Shown here piece by piece: positions 23,720-35,955 of a DNA stretch of 64,000 nucleotides (positions are counted from its first letter, which is position 1; every line of letters begins with the position of its first letter). The notes beneath the pieces are model-generated. The model was not told the origin of the DNA. It searched no databases and was given only the letters and a program-made list of their open reading frames with translations. The translations under genes were made by a program, and so were the position numbers. Origin of the DNA: Lates calcarifer (taxonomy: Eukaryota; Chordata; Actinopteri; Centropomidae); contig NC_066844.1 of assembly GCF_001640805.2 (NCBI RefSeq), positions 7,534,053 to 7,598,052 on the forward strand, given 5' to 3'.

Positions 23720-26176
23720 ATGTATTCAGGCAGGAGTGACGACATTCCTGTTCGAGGGCTCCTTGACGGTTCATTTCAAATTTAATTAAGAGTTATCAGG
23801 AGACTGCGTGCATTGGACAACAGCCAACACAATCCTATAACTTTATATTTCGACTCACGCGGGATTATTAATAATCATACCAACTATTAGACTGGTGTGC
23901 ACATCTGTGAAATTATTAGGCTAGTATTAGGCTAGTAGTAGAAAATAATGTGGGTCATTTATTCAAGGGATGCATTTGTATAGTCTCGTTTTCCTGCTAC
24001 TTAATACTTGTACTCCACTACAGTTCAAAGGCAAATATTATATTCTCCAATAATAAGCAAACTTTCCTTTCTCTTTTTCTATTTGTATTTTGATGCTAAT
24101 ACTTCTTGTACTTTTATTTAGTAAAACTTTCTACATTGTGCTATTTAAGTGAGAAGCGCACTAACTCCACCCCCGCCTGCTATCTACTTGAATACAACAA
24201 CAACTAGAATATTTAAATGGGATGGCATTTTGTGACTGTGGCACTGAAACAACTGTTAGGATGCTGTCAAATAGTAAAATATGTGAGCTTGTTTTTACCC
24301 CCAGAAACATAATTTAATGAGAACTGTAAGAATAAGAAAAATAAACGACATTGCTTCTGCCAGCCCAAACCTTTTAAACCATCAGTCAAAGATTCTGTGT
24401 GGCTTGCAGGTTCATTAAGGAATCATAAGTTCAGAAAAGACTAGGGAGTCAGGCCATGCAAGTAGAAACTGATCAATAAAGCCTTAAGTAAATTTGAAAG
24501 GGAAATAAGAGGAGCTTCCAGAGTCATTAGATTGTCTGATTAAACTCGCATTAGGTTTCCTGTGGCAGATGAACAGGATATGCAATATGCAAGGCAGAAT
24601 GAAATGAAAACATGTGCAATCCACTCCGTGTCCCTGAAATTCAGTATAAATCTTTTTTTTTTTTTTTAATTTCTCAGATGGGAAAAAAGCATGACTGAAC
24701 AAGCTGTTCTTTACAGAACATTGCTTCAGATTTAATTTTGAAGGCTTAGCTTGCAGATGTAATATTTTGAATCAGAGGACCAAGTCCAGGATAATGCTCA
24801 GGTCCATTCACAGTCTTGTCCAAAGCAATATACTAGGTACTATCCATTTCTAAAAACATTAAACATTAAACTCTTAAACAGCCAAAATGGACACATGTTG
24901 CATTTGAAAGTGGAATAGGGAGGTGTATCCTTTCACCTTTGCTATAGTATAATTATTGTATTTGTATATTATTGTCATATTCTACATTTTCTTGAATTTT
25001 TTTATGTGGCAGGAAGAAAAAAACTCTCTTGATTCATTTTGAAAAGCTGCAAGTTATTTCACATGTAAGATGAAGATGTATAAATAAATATAAAGTAAAT
25101 CTAATAATGCACTGTCTTCATCCAGTCTGTTTAGTAGAAGATACTACGATGCAGTGAGGTCTCTGAGAAAAATAGTGTTAAAGCACGAGAACTAATGTTT
25201 TTCACATCTAAAATTTATGTGAAGCATAGAATACAGAGGACTTTTATTTTCTTGTCTAATGACAGTTTATTTGATTTTCTGACATGTGTTTCATATATAG
25301 TCACTTGTAATCAGTGGCACATTTTCCTCTCATGTGAATACATGAAGCTACCCAACAAGGTTTTATACTCGCAGAATTATTGATAATTCCTGTCATCCAT
25401 CATCAAAAATGGGCCAGGAAAACATGTTTAAAAGAGAAACTGAGAATTAGTATGAATATATTTGTGGAGTACACAAGGTGGTAGTGGCACCAAGGGTGTT
25501 TTCAAACCTTCAAAAACTGCACAGTGCTATCAGGTCCTTGTAAACAGGAAAAAGTCTCTATAAATGTGCTTGAGAGGCAGTGTGACAAGTAAAGCGTGGT
25601 GAATATATAATTATGCACTTTTCACAGAGAATGCAGTCTCTTCTGAAAAGTACAACCTTGCACCGCTCATGTTCCCTGTTGAAAAATAACTTTTAATTAT
25701 ATTATGGCACATTTTATAAGGTTAATATACTATCTATATAAAAATAATGTGCTGCAGTAAACTTATTGCATAGTAAGTTATATAGTAAGCTACAGTGATA
25801 CCATCTGAGATAAAAATAAAAAAAAAGAAAAGAATATCCTACTAATATATAGTAACATTAAAGGCTAAACAAACTTGAATAGTCTACCAAACTCATGTAC
25901 TAGTCCCTATAGGAATAAAAGAGGTATTTTATGTGGATTGTTCATTAGAGTTTAAAGGGATTTAATAGGCGTGTAAATATTTTACAATGAATTGCATATG
26001 AGGCTGTGTATGGTGGTCCTAAAAAAGGAATGCATTATGAAACAGAAGAGGAATCATGAATGAGACAGAAGAAAGTTTCTTCTTTCTGTTTCACACAAAT
26101 ATCTGTTTTTCATGGAAATACACCTCAAACACAACATTAAACAGAACAAGAATGTAACTTAATATGTTACAGAATA
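23720..26176. other. Intergenic between sycp1 5' end and slc16a1 3' end
   Basis: No coding exon was recognised. The sycp1 upstream region occupies the left side. The right side should contain the slc16a1 3' UTR, because MCT1 transcripts usually have long ones; minus-strand AATAAA hexamers occur around 25232 and 25266. There is a poly(T) run near 24652. Otherwise it is plain AT-rich DNA. Confidence 0.55.
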
Positions 26177-29100
26177 TTAGACAGTGTCTTCTGTGTTCCT
26201 TGCCTCTGCTACCTCTCTGGCAGCATTGTCCCTGTTGGACTTTTGATCTCTACCTCCCACCCTGGCCCTCCTCTCCTCCTCTTTTTTCTCTTTGTTCAGC
26301 AGTCGATAGTTGATTCCCATCCCTAAAAACAGGAAGAAACTGGAGACGATGAGGAGGATCCCACAGCCCTGGTATGTATACTTGTAATCATGATAGATGT
26401 CTTTGAACCTCCCTGTGAAGACAACGAGCCATGTTTCAGAATTTTGAATCATCATTCTGCAGTGGTTAACAACACACAATCAAATTAATAATAACTTCAG
26501 TCAAGTTAGAAGTTCATAAAGTGGGTGATATACTCACCGAGCAAAGGGGGCCCCAACAATACAGGACCACACTCCACAATAGTAACCAGCCCAACAGCAC
26601 TGGAGAAGCGCTGAGCTCCCACCAGGTCCATTAAGGTCTCAAAAAGCACAGAGCTTAGCCAGCCAAACGCAAACCCGAAGAAGATGGCATAAATAACAAA
26701 GCCTTTGTAGTCTACTGATACTGGAGCAAGAATGTGGCATACACCATTGTACAGCACAGAGGCGGCAAAGAAGTACTGTATCCTGGGCCGCACCCATTTG
26801 GTGTTAGCCACAATGCCCATTGAGGGCCGGGCGAACATGTCAACAAAGGCCAGCACAGACAATAAGAAAGCTGCCTTTTCTTTGGGAATTTCTTTACTCT
26901 TTGCGTAATTACTGAGGAACACCAGGGGTGCAAAGAGGCCAAAAAACATGACAACATTGCCCATGATGTAAAGCAAAAAGCCACGGTGCTTGAACAAAGA
27001 GAGGTCAATGAAGCTGTTAATGGTCTGCAGTACGGTCCTCCTCTCTGTGGTCTTCTCAGCAGGTTTGGGTTTTGGTCCTATAGGCCGCATGAGGGAACCT
27101 GCGACACAGCAATTGAAGAGCAGCCCACCAAGAATCAAGAAACTTCCTCTCCAGCCAAACTGGTCGTAAAACCAGGTGTTTAAAGGAGCCAAGGTGGAGA
27201 GAAAGACGGGGCTACCAGCCATAGCAATCCCATTAGCAATGGGCCGCTTCTTGTAGAAGTACTTTCCAATCATGGTGAGGGCTGGGTTAAGGTTGAAGGC
27301 CAATCCCAGACCTGAAAGAAACAATTCAAAGTAACTGTGTTGAAACAAGCTTAAGAGTAAGAATTTAAACATAAAACAACATTTGAAGAGTTTTGGTATT
27401 TCTTAGTGTTTTTTATTTTTTAAGAACACTAGATGGCAACAGTGCACAGGAAAAAACGGGTGAGTCATGTCCAAACTTAAAAATATAGAAAGGAAATTAA
27501 GTACCTCCCACCACACCAATACAAAAGTACAATGCTTCAACAGAGTTGCAGAAAGAGGCAGCAATAAGGCCCAATCCGGAGAGACATCCTCCTGCCATCA
27601 TAACAGGACGACTCCCATATTTATTAACCAGGATGCTGCTGATAGGACCTAAAAAGAGAAAAGGAAGAGAAAACATCATGCAAAAACAGACACATGCACA
27701 TTAAAAGCTGAGAGATGGTGATTTTTTTCCCCAATCATCAATGTGCAGTTCTACATTTAACCACCAGAGGGCTCTGGTGCCACAGCGTTGGCTCAGCAAA
27801 TTCAAACAAGTTCTGCAATCATTTTTGTCAGTACTGCACTGCAGTAGATGTGTTCTCATGCCATTAATAATGCGATCTGTCAGAAAAACCTTGAAAGCTG
27901 TAATGAAATAATCATTTATTTGGTTCAGAGATTCATAAAAATTGACAGAGGAATAATTTGTTTTTGAATTCTTCTTAAATGGACTCTAAATGCATTTGAA
28001 ATGATTATTGGAAGTACCTCAGTTTAGATAAGAGGGTGGGGGTACTAATGTGTGTGTGTGTGAGAGAGAGTGAGTTTTGTAGGGGTTGAGGGGCAGGATG
28101 GGGGTTAGAATAACTGGAATCTTCTACTTTTTGAATTTTTTGTTTTCGTTTTGGCAGCTGATAAACTAGTTCCACAGAAAGAGTGAATGAATCAGACAAC
28201 AGTAAATCAACTTATTAATATGCGTGCACCTTGGATTCAGCATCAATTCAAGAAAATCACTATGACTTGTAAACAAATGCCTAAAAGGCAAGGAGGGTTC
28301 AGGTCGCAAAACAGCATCTCTATCTACGACTTATAACAACTGGCTTAAATGAGTATGAGGATCCACATGGAGGACACTTCTGCCTCCCTGCCAAATCCCT
28401 GCACTACCCAATGAACCCAAATAGAAACTGACAGTTTTTGTTTAGAGGTTGTCCAGACTCATTTGCCAGCGCAATGCAAGACAAAAGGGTTTTTAAATTG
28501 TAATACAGGGAGTCTCCACACTGACAATGAGTTCTTTCCTTCCGTCTTGCAGGGCGAGTTGCTTAGGATAAAAAGGTTGGAGACAAACCAATGTAGAATA
28601 TTATGAATGTAATGAATCAAAAATTGAAGTAGCACAGAGGTACGCAACAGTAGGTTGTTAATGAACTTCTGCAGCTGTTGTGCCCAGAATGCTGAACAGT
28701 AGCAGAGTCAGCTGTCATCTACTCACAGCACCGGCAAAAACTTTTTCGCTTACTTTCAATTAGCTTCTTTTCATCTATGTATATTTACATCTAAACATTT
28801 GCATTAATTAACGATGTCACCCTTGTACACCGAGGGATTCTGCTATGGCACATAACTTGTTAGGACAGATGTAGATCTCACTTTTGCAACCATGAAAAGA
28901 GATGAAAAAGAGACCCACACAAGCTTCTGATAAGTAATCTTACATAACACAATGTAAAATGAAAGACAGTTTCGCAGTGTAACTCAGTAACCTTTAATCA
29001 CTGCTTGCATGTCACCCTACAGCTACTTGTTAAGGGAATGTGTGGCTGAACAATGAGCAGCATTGATTCCTTTATGGGGAACACGGTACTTTTGTTGTAC

Positions 29101-30324
29101 AGTAATGAGGGCTTAACTTGGATGTGATGTTTTTCTTCTCTTTGACATGCAATACTGTTTGAAGTGAATAGGCAATATCCGGAAACTCGCTTTCACAGAA
29201 TATATTTTGTAAAAATATAATATTAAGGCAGGTTTTTGAAGTAAAATGTTCACCACTATGCATTGGATGCAATGCTAGCCCAGCAAGAAAACTCTATGTC
29301 CACTTTTATTTGATTGCTTGCAGATCTTGCAAATACATTTTATACTCATGCCAGACTAGATTCAATAGAGTGTTTTTAAATGGTGTTATACTTTCCACTT
29401 CACATCAGTTTGGCACACGAAAGCAACTTTCCTGAAACTTCCCTGAGATTAGAAGAAGATGCCTGTGTCATCATTTTTTCCAGTTTATCACACATTAGAG
29501 TAAAGAGAACTGCAGTGTTTTGATTCCAGAGCAGACGGCCTTGAGGGACGAAGGAGAGCTCCTTTGAACTCTGTTCACTCCGTGTTGAATATCACGCACA
29601 AGAATAGGCCTGCTCGACAGGAGGTCGCACAGGACTGGCCAGACCTGTGTGACATCACCCAGCGTCTCATTCATCTCATCAGTGCAGGAACACAACCAAA
29701 CCCCTAGTGGTCTTTCACTCTCAAAGCACAGGGGAAAACAATCAAAGGGGTATACAGGGCTAAAACTCATTCATGTGCTCCAGAAACAGATAATGTTACA
29801 CTGTTGTAAACAACACTTCAATAAAGGAGTTACAGTATTGTTTTACCTCAGTTTGAAATGCTGCATTATAATTCTGAGAATCTGTGGCCTCTGTGGACAA
29901 ACTGAGGCTGAAAAGGCTACAGTATACAAGTCTGTATTGAAGCAAAAAGCAATGGATTAGCTTTAAACTGAAGACTGCAGGAATAAATCTTTTGCAGTTG
30001 TGCTAAGAGCCAGAAATTGATTCGATCTATAAATCTTCTTGATGTGCTAAATGTCAAGTGTCGAGAAAGCCACGTTTGGCAGGTTGTATTTTGGAGACAT
30101 AGCTCACCTCCGCCGTACATGACTGCTAACATGATGGAGGAGATCCAGGACACCTGACTGCTGGTCACGTTGAAGATGACCTCGATCTCTTTGAAGAAGA
30201 CTGTGATGGACTTCGGAAATGCGTAAGAGAAGCCAATAGAAATGAAGGCCCCAATCACCACCATCCATCCCCAGCCACCTTCAGGTGGGGTATAGCCTTG
30301 AGGTCCACCGATGGCAGCAGGCAT
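26177..30324 (-). CDS. slc16a1: Monocarboxylate transporter 1
   Basis: Proton-coupled plasma-membrane carrier for lactate, pyruvate and ketone bodies, of the 12-TM major facilitator superfamily. Coding exons 30324-30108, 27648-27505, 27311-26538 and 26412-26177 join in frame to 456 aa (human MCT1 500); the large third exon is typical of the gene. The N-terminal MCT signature '[15 protein letters not shown]' opens TM1. K38 in 'FPKSITVFF' and R143 in '[11 protein letters not shown]' sit at the same numbers as functional residues in the human protein. The '[11 protein letters not shown]' motif of TM8 keeps the Asp and Arg needed for transport. The TM6-7 cytoplasmic loop is much shorter than in mammals, explaining most of the length difference. 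The hydrophilic tail is rich in Lys, Glu and Arg. Whether it is the a or b teleost copy is not decidable here. Confidence 0.95.
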
Positions 30325-30378
30325 TTTTGCTCACAAAAACTCCTCTTCAAATTCAACAGGTTTTACAAATGCAAGGAC
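30325..30378 (-). other. slc16a1: slc16a1 5' UTR part of the first coding exon
   Basis: On the minus strand an acceptor CTCCTCACCAG|GTCC at 30379-30378 precedes the start codon by 54 bases. This implies at least one upstream noncoding exon, as in mammalian SLC16A1. Confidence 0.55.
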
Positions 30379-33300
30379 CTGGTGAGGAGAGAACAAAGCA
30401 GCATAGAAAATTGCTTGAACAGTTGGTGACATTTAAGATTCTTTTCAGATTCTTTCAAATATCTGTTCACCATTCATAAACTTTGGAGAACCTGTTATTA
30501 TTGAAAACAGTTCATTAACAGAGAGTTAAAAGTTTTGAACAAATGATCGGATCACTAAAAGTATGACTTTAATGAATATAAGGATCCATCAATAAATACA
30601 TGAAATGATAAAACTTTCTGCTGTTTGTTACACATGGTGATACTTTATTCACTCTCATGGCCATTTTAACCTAATGTTTTATTTTCAGCTTTAAAACAGT
30701 TCACATCTTTAACATTTTTGTATCACCTCTGTGAATGTAAAATATCAGAAAACAGGTACTCTTGTAATTATCCTTAAAAATTGTCATAAAGCATTTTATC
30801 AAGCAGTATCTAACTGGACAGTAAAATGAGGAAATAAAGATGAAATATGTAATAAATGTAAATTAGTTTTATGACAATTTTAACACAGAATCAAGACATT
30901 TTATATATGTTCCAAAATTTACTACAGGCTACTTATGGATGTAACAGGAGCTCAGATTGGTTTTCACCTGCATGTTCACCTTTGAACTTTCCATGATGGT
31001 AGAAATGAATCATGGCTGTAATGTGTGATTCAGATATTGCCATTTTTAATTGCCATGACCTTTTCTGCAATTTGTCTACCTTACTTTTTATGCAAGTTTG
31101 ACTTCATTTTAATGAAACCATTTATGACAGTGGGAATGTGGGGAGATGTGGGTGCAGTTTAACTGCTGCTGAAGGTTTTCATTTGCAAATTTGACACAAA
31201 ACTATTTGGAGGCGTTGGTGTCAAATGTTTAAAAGCTGAGGACAAAACATTGTGTTCATGTCAGACAGACAATGGAGGAACTACAACACACAAAATTGCT
31301 ACCGCAAAATGCAACCCTTTTCACCCTTTAATTATACAATTATAGCTTATCATCTTTTTAACAGCCAGCAAGTGCTTGAACTTTTACAAAATTCATTTTA
31401 CCCCCTACAATAGGTAGAAAATAATCATGTTGATTGCTATGTGACAGTATTGATCTTTGTCTTTCTTTATCTGACTGTGTTTTTTCTCTCCTTGTCTTAT
31501 CTTCAGTACTAGTTAACCAAACTTGCCCTTTTATTCTCTGTTGGCTAAAGCCCTACTGTTTGTTTCACTGTATAAATTCACCATCAAGATGTGCTACATA
31601 CATTGACCTCTAAGTACCTCTGGGTATCTCTGCTTTGTTGATACCCCGTGTGTATTTCAGAAGATCAGATTTGTCAAAAACATTTCCCCAGCTCGATAAC
31701 TGAGTTTAAGACTGAGGATGCCATTTCTGGCCGTGCTTTGCTTCAAATTGCTCTCTGCATGTATTCACTGAGCTCCCACCCGCTGATCTTCCACAGTCTC
31801 CCTTTAGAGGTGATGAATAAGAGTCCATCTGCAGAGTCAAACAACTTACTGTATTGTTTACACAGGGGAGACTATCTAGAGAGAGCATCGATCAGACCGT
31901 GAATACAGGTTGAATTTACACTAGTCAATAGCTCAGGGCCATGCTCGGGAGTGGGTGATGATATAGTGTTTTTCAGCCAAGGAGGACTTGATTTGGTTGA
32001 TGAATTGGTTTAGTGCTCTGAAAACTTATTGGATAAGCCAGTTGTGTGCAGCAAGTAGTGAATATTTAATGCGTTAAAGAACTTTTGTTATTGAGCTGGG
32101 ATTTTAGCTGCTGCTACGCAGCTGTAAATGTGCCTCCTGCATTACTCTACAGATACAATAGCTAATGGAAGAGAAATAGGAACTTGTGTTCTTTATTCAT
32201 TCACATATTATGGAATAATTGAATAGTTACTACTTGGGCGTGACTAATTAAATTTGCATATGGGTAGCACATAAAATTAACAGATTTGAGCATAAAGTGC
32301 TGATTTGAGAATAAAGTGCTGTGCATTTTATACATTGGATGACTGAGGATTTGTTGGTGTGTGATTCTATAAGTTGAGCAGTGACAGAGTCATGTATGCT
32401 GGTTTTAAGCTTTTGCCTTTATGCCACTATCAATCGAAGTGGGTGGAAATATTAGGAACAACAGATTATCTGTTTAGTAACATATTGGTCTAACAGGCCT
32501 ACACAGTGGTGATTTCCGTGATAGTTCAACTTGAATTGAAAAATTTTCTTTGGATGTTTGTAAACCATCATGTACACTAACTCATGGCAAATATAGAATT
32601 GTTCGTCATTTTGGGAGATAACGACTTAATTTGGTGTCTTTCCAAGAATGAGAAGATAAGATCAGTAATAATCTGTGCGTTAACATAGCCTAGCATAAAG
32701 ACTGGCAGCATGGTGAAAAAGCTAGCATGGGTCTGTCCAAAGTGAAAAATTACAACGTACAACTACCAACTGACATGTTTTTTTTTTTTTTTAATGTAAA
32801 AAAGGATAGGATGTTGAAGCTATATGCTGTAACTATTTTTTAGCCTTTTTAGTCTGTTTCCCCATACTCCCAGTGTTTATACTAAACTAAGCTAAAATAA
32901 GATAAGCAATTACAGATCTCCTAGTCTCATTCTTGGAAGGCAAGCAGGTACGTGTATTTCCTCACATGTTGATACTATTTCTAATGATTACTTTGGTCAT
33001 AAATAATCCTTTTTTCATTTGTTGTGTCTAGGTTTATTAATAAGTGTCTAACTGCTTAGGTCATTTTATGTTTGTTCAATTTTTGATTTGCCGTTCCTCT
33101 ACTTTCTGATGGTTTTAAAATACAACTTAAAACCTTGAAAAAACAAACTTTCTTCCATCATTGTTTGGATTACATTCTTCTTGAATATTATAGGAACTAT
33201 TTTGTGGTTGCTACTTTTACTTGATATCAGTGTCATTAAATGTGGGCTGAATATTAATTTTCATGTGTGTTTAGTGTAACTGTGCACTTGATAAATAGAA

Positions 33301-34468
33301 TGAGTGTTCTGATTCACATCATACTGTCACTTTTCACTTTCAAATGAGTTGCACAATTACAAGAAAGGTCAGTTGAAAGATTTCCACTGTCTTAAAATAG
33401 TGCCCACACATCTACAAGGCAATCTCTCAAATAGGACAGTATGCCTGGGAAATGTTCTGTAGTGGCACCAGAGACAGCATTGACAGTATTTTTAAAGGAT
33501 GAAAAATTCAGTGGTTGACATTAGATGATGAATGGAGAAACGAGTTAAGACAGACAGGACTCCAGATAAAATGGCAGAAGTTCAGAAATAATGAATAAAA
33601 TGGATAATTTCATACTAAGGATTGATTGCTTGGCTCTAAAATGGAGAGAAAAGTATCAAACAATTCAGTGAGAAGTGCAGAGGTAATTCATCTAAGCCAG
33701 GTAAAAGCAGACAAATGGGCAGAGGCATCAACGCTAACTCCCCTCACGCTGTAAGGGTCTAAATAAAGCAGTCATAGTGGGCGGCCTCAAAGTGCCGTTT
33801 GACAACACGCAGATACCAGCACAAAGCAGGGTGGGCTCAGCAGAGAACATTAGGAGAGGGACAACAGAATTTGAATGGGGTCACTTAGTCATAGCACTGT
33901 CAAGATCCTGAGTTTGGTTTGTGAAGCAGTGAAACCCTGTTGTTGGTTTTGACCAACACTTGCAGAGGGACAGTTGAATCAAAGCACCTGTTCTTATAGA
34001 AATACATTCCATATGTTGCACTCAAGGGCCCATTTCTATAGATACTTGGTAGCAGAGTGTCTGGGCAAAATTTGTTCTCCTTAGTTTATTAAATTCAGAT
34101 TAATTTTATTTATTAATTCATCTGCTTTTTGTGTTTGACTAATAGGTTGGTTAGACTCATAACATGAAACTGAACAGCTTTAACTAAATTTTTAGTGTTT
34201 GTGCTTCTGGCAAAAGAGTTTTCATTCATGCTCTGGGCCTCTTATGACCTCAGGTTTCTAATTCCACTTATTAGATCTAGTGAATTTGTCTGATTAATTA
34301 TAGATGAGAATAGCATGTTAAATATTTGTGCAGTGAAATCGCACACTTGCACAATAAGCTGTAACACTGACAAAGCAATACATCCAGCTGAAAACAGACT
34401 ACTTGTACAAGTAATTAGTTTTAAAGTGATGTCTGGCAAACGTATAGTGTCTTTGTTGAGCGTCTTAC
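30379..34468. other. slc16a1 upstream or first-intron region, no coding exon seen
   Basis: Open frames here (for example 31648-31902) show no recognisable domain or splice pattern. If the candidate first exon near 34.5 kb is real, this is the slc16a1 first intron. It holds one element of family C at about 32560-32765 and otherwise AT-rich sequence. Confidence 0.5.
32560..32765 (+). repeat. Dispersed repeat, family C, degraded copy
   Basis: It contains 'CATTTTGGGAGATAACGAC', then 'CATAAAGACTGG', 'AAAGCTAGCATGGGTCTGTC' and 'CAAAGTGAAAAATTACAA' in the order I remember for a very common acanthomorph repeat. A second copy lies at 62613-62850. Its ends are approximate. Confidence 0.55.
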
Positions 34469-34802
34469 CTTACCAAGGCCAGATGAGCTCTGCAGATAAG
34501 TAGAAGTCTCTGAGGCACGTTAACACACTGTAGACATCACTGAATGGGACTGAGTGTCTCTGAATATGTATGAAATAAAAAATCACAGCATATATTTCAC
34601 AGATACTCCAGAAGTGATCTGTGGGTCTGTATCCACTGTGACAGTCCAGAAGTTGCCAGTGGCACCTCAGCCTCAGACTTCATCTGTTTCCAGTGACTGA
34701 GGTGAAGTTGAAAAGTTGAGTTCATTCAGTGCCCAGATCAAACAGCTGGACGATCTGGACACTATGGAGCTAAACTGTGAGGTCAGTCAACTTCTTATTG
34801 GC
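34469..34802 (-). promoter_or_regulatory. slc16a1: Candidate slc16a1 first exon and promoter
   Basis: On the minus strand a GCCAAT box occurs at about 34801-34796 beside G-rich sequence. About 330 bases downstream is a strong tandem donor, GTAAGGTAAGA, offering splice sites at 34474 or 34469. A noncoding exon ending there could splice to the acceptor at 30378, 4.1 kb away. No reading frame is implied. This is an inference from motifs only, and the stretch could equally be chance or belong to another transcript. Confidence 0.25.
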
Positions 34803-35569
34803 TGTGGGAGGCTTAGTGCCTTGCCCCCACAATACTTTCTCCACCCCTCTGTCATGTGCTGAGCTCACACACAAGGTTAGGGTAATTCACTCAATGGCCC
34901 AATAGTACTGTATGTGTGACCTAAGAGGATATTGAATAATGTCTGCACTCTAAGAGATAAGATGCTTTCTGAGACGCTATTTTCCTGCATCAGCTGATAT
35001 ATCAGCCTTATTCAACTGAATATTGGAAGTTGTAGCTATAAGACATCCGGTTTACTTAAACAACAGACATTGTTAACCTCAGCCACCTGAAAGAAAGATT
35101 TTTGAACCATTCAGGGGTCAGTCCTGGTTGAGCCTTTCTCCTCAACTCCCTGAGGAGCTATTAATGAGTCTGTATAGGGGCTTGGGAAAGGAAAGGCCTG
35201 AGTGCAGGAGGTTATTGAAACAGCGTGTACTTGCAAAGCGCCTTCAAATTCTTGACACCCTTGAAACATTATTTCTCTTTGTTGCGTTGTTTTATGTTGT
35301 TCCCCTCATTTTTTTCACTCCAATAAGATTTTTTATTGCTTTTTGAACCGAGAATGCAATAGAGCACCACCTACAATTCATTGTTCTCTCCTGGGCTGAC
35401 ATTTATTTACAAGTGTGAAAAATGGAAAAGGATTTGCGACAAAATACTTCATATTTGCACACACATACTCACACAAGCACCCACACCCACACACTCACAC
35501 ACACGTGTATATAATCTTTAGTTTATTTGAATACAAAATTCTAAAAATCTTGTCTCTAACTGCATCCTT

Positions 35570-35955
35570 CTTATTTTCAGCCATGCTGACAGACATATCT
35601 CAACAACTACTGGATGGATGGGATGGCCTAATGACCTTGTTAATGACATAGATTGCCATTAAATTTGCCACAGATATTCACAGACTCTTAAAGATAAATT
35701 CTAACAACTCTGATGATTCTCTGATGTTTCCTGTAGTGCCACCAACAGGTCAAAGATTTCACTTATTCAGTGAAACATCTCAACATTCACAAGCTAGATT
35801 GGCACAAAAATGTGTTTATGATTCCAAGACAATACATTCTAATGATTTTTGTGATCCCCTGACTTCTCCTCTATTTCAACAACGACTGGATGGACTGCAA
35901 TGAAATCTGGATGAAGTGAAATAACTTTGATCCATCTACATGGCAACTTTCTAGT
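35570..35955 (-). repeat. Dispersed repeat, family A, antisense copy
   Basis: Three iterations of a phrase like 'TCTCAACAACTACTGGATGG' occur near 35596, 35777 and 35874, each followed by an 'ATTGGCACAAAA' or 'TGCAATGAAATCTGG' type block and 'GATTTTTGTGATCCCCTGAC'. This is the reverse complement of the internal repeats of the copy at 44378-44800. It is noncoding. Confidence 0.6.
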
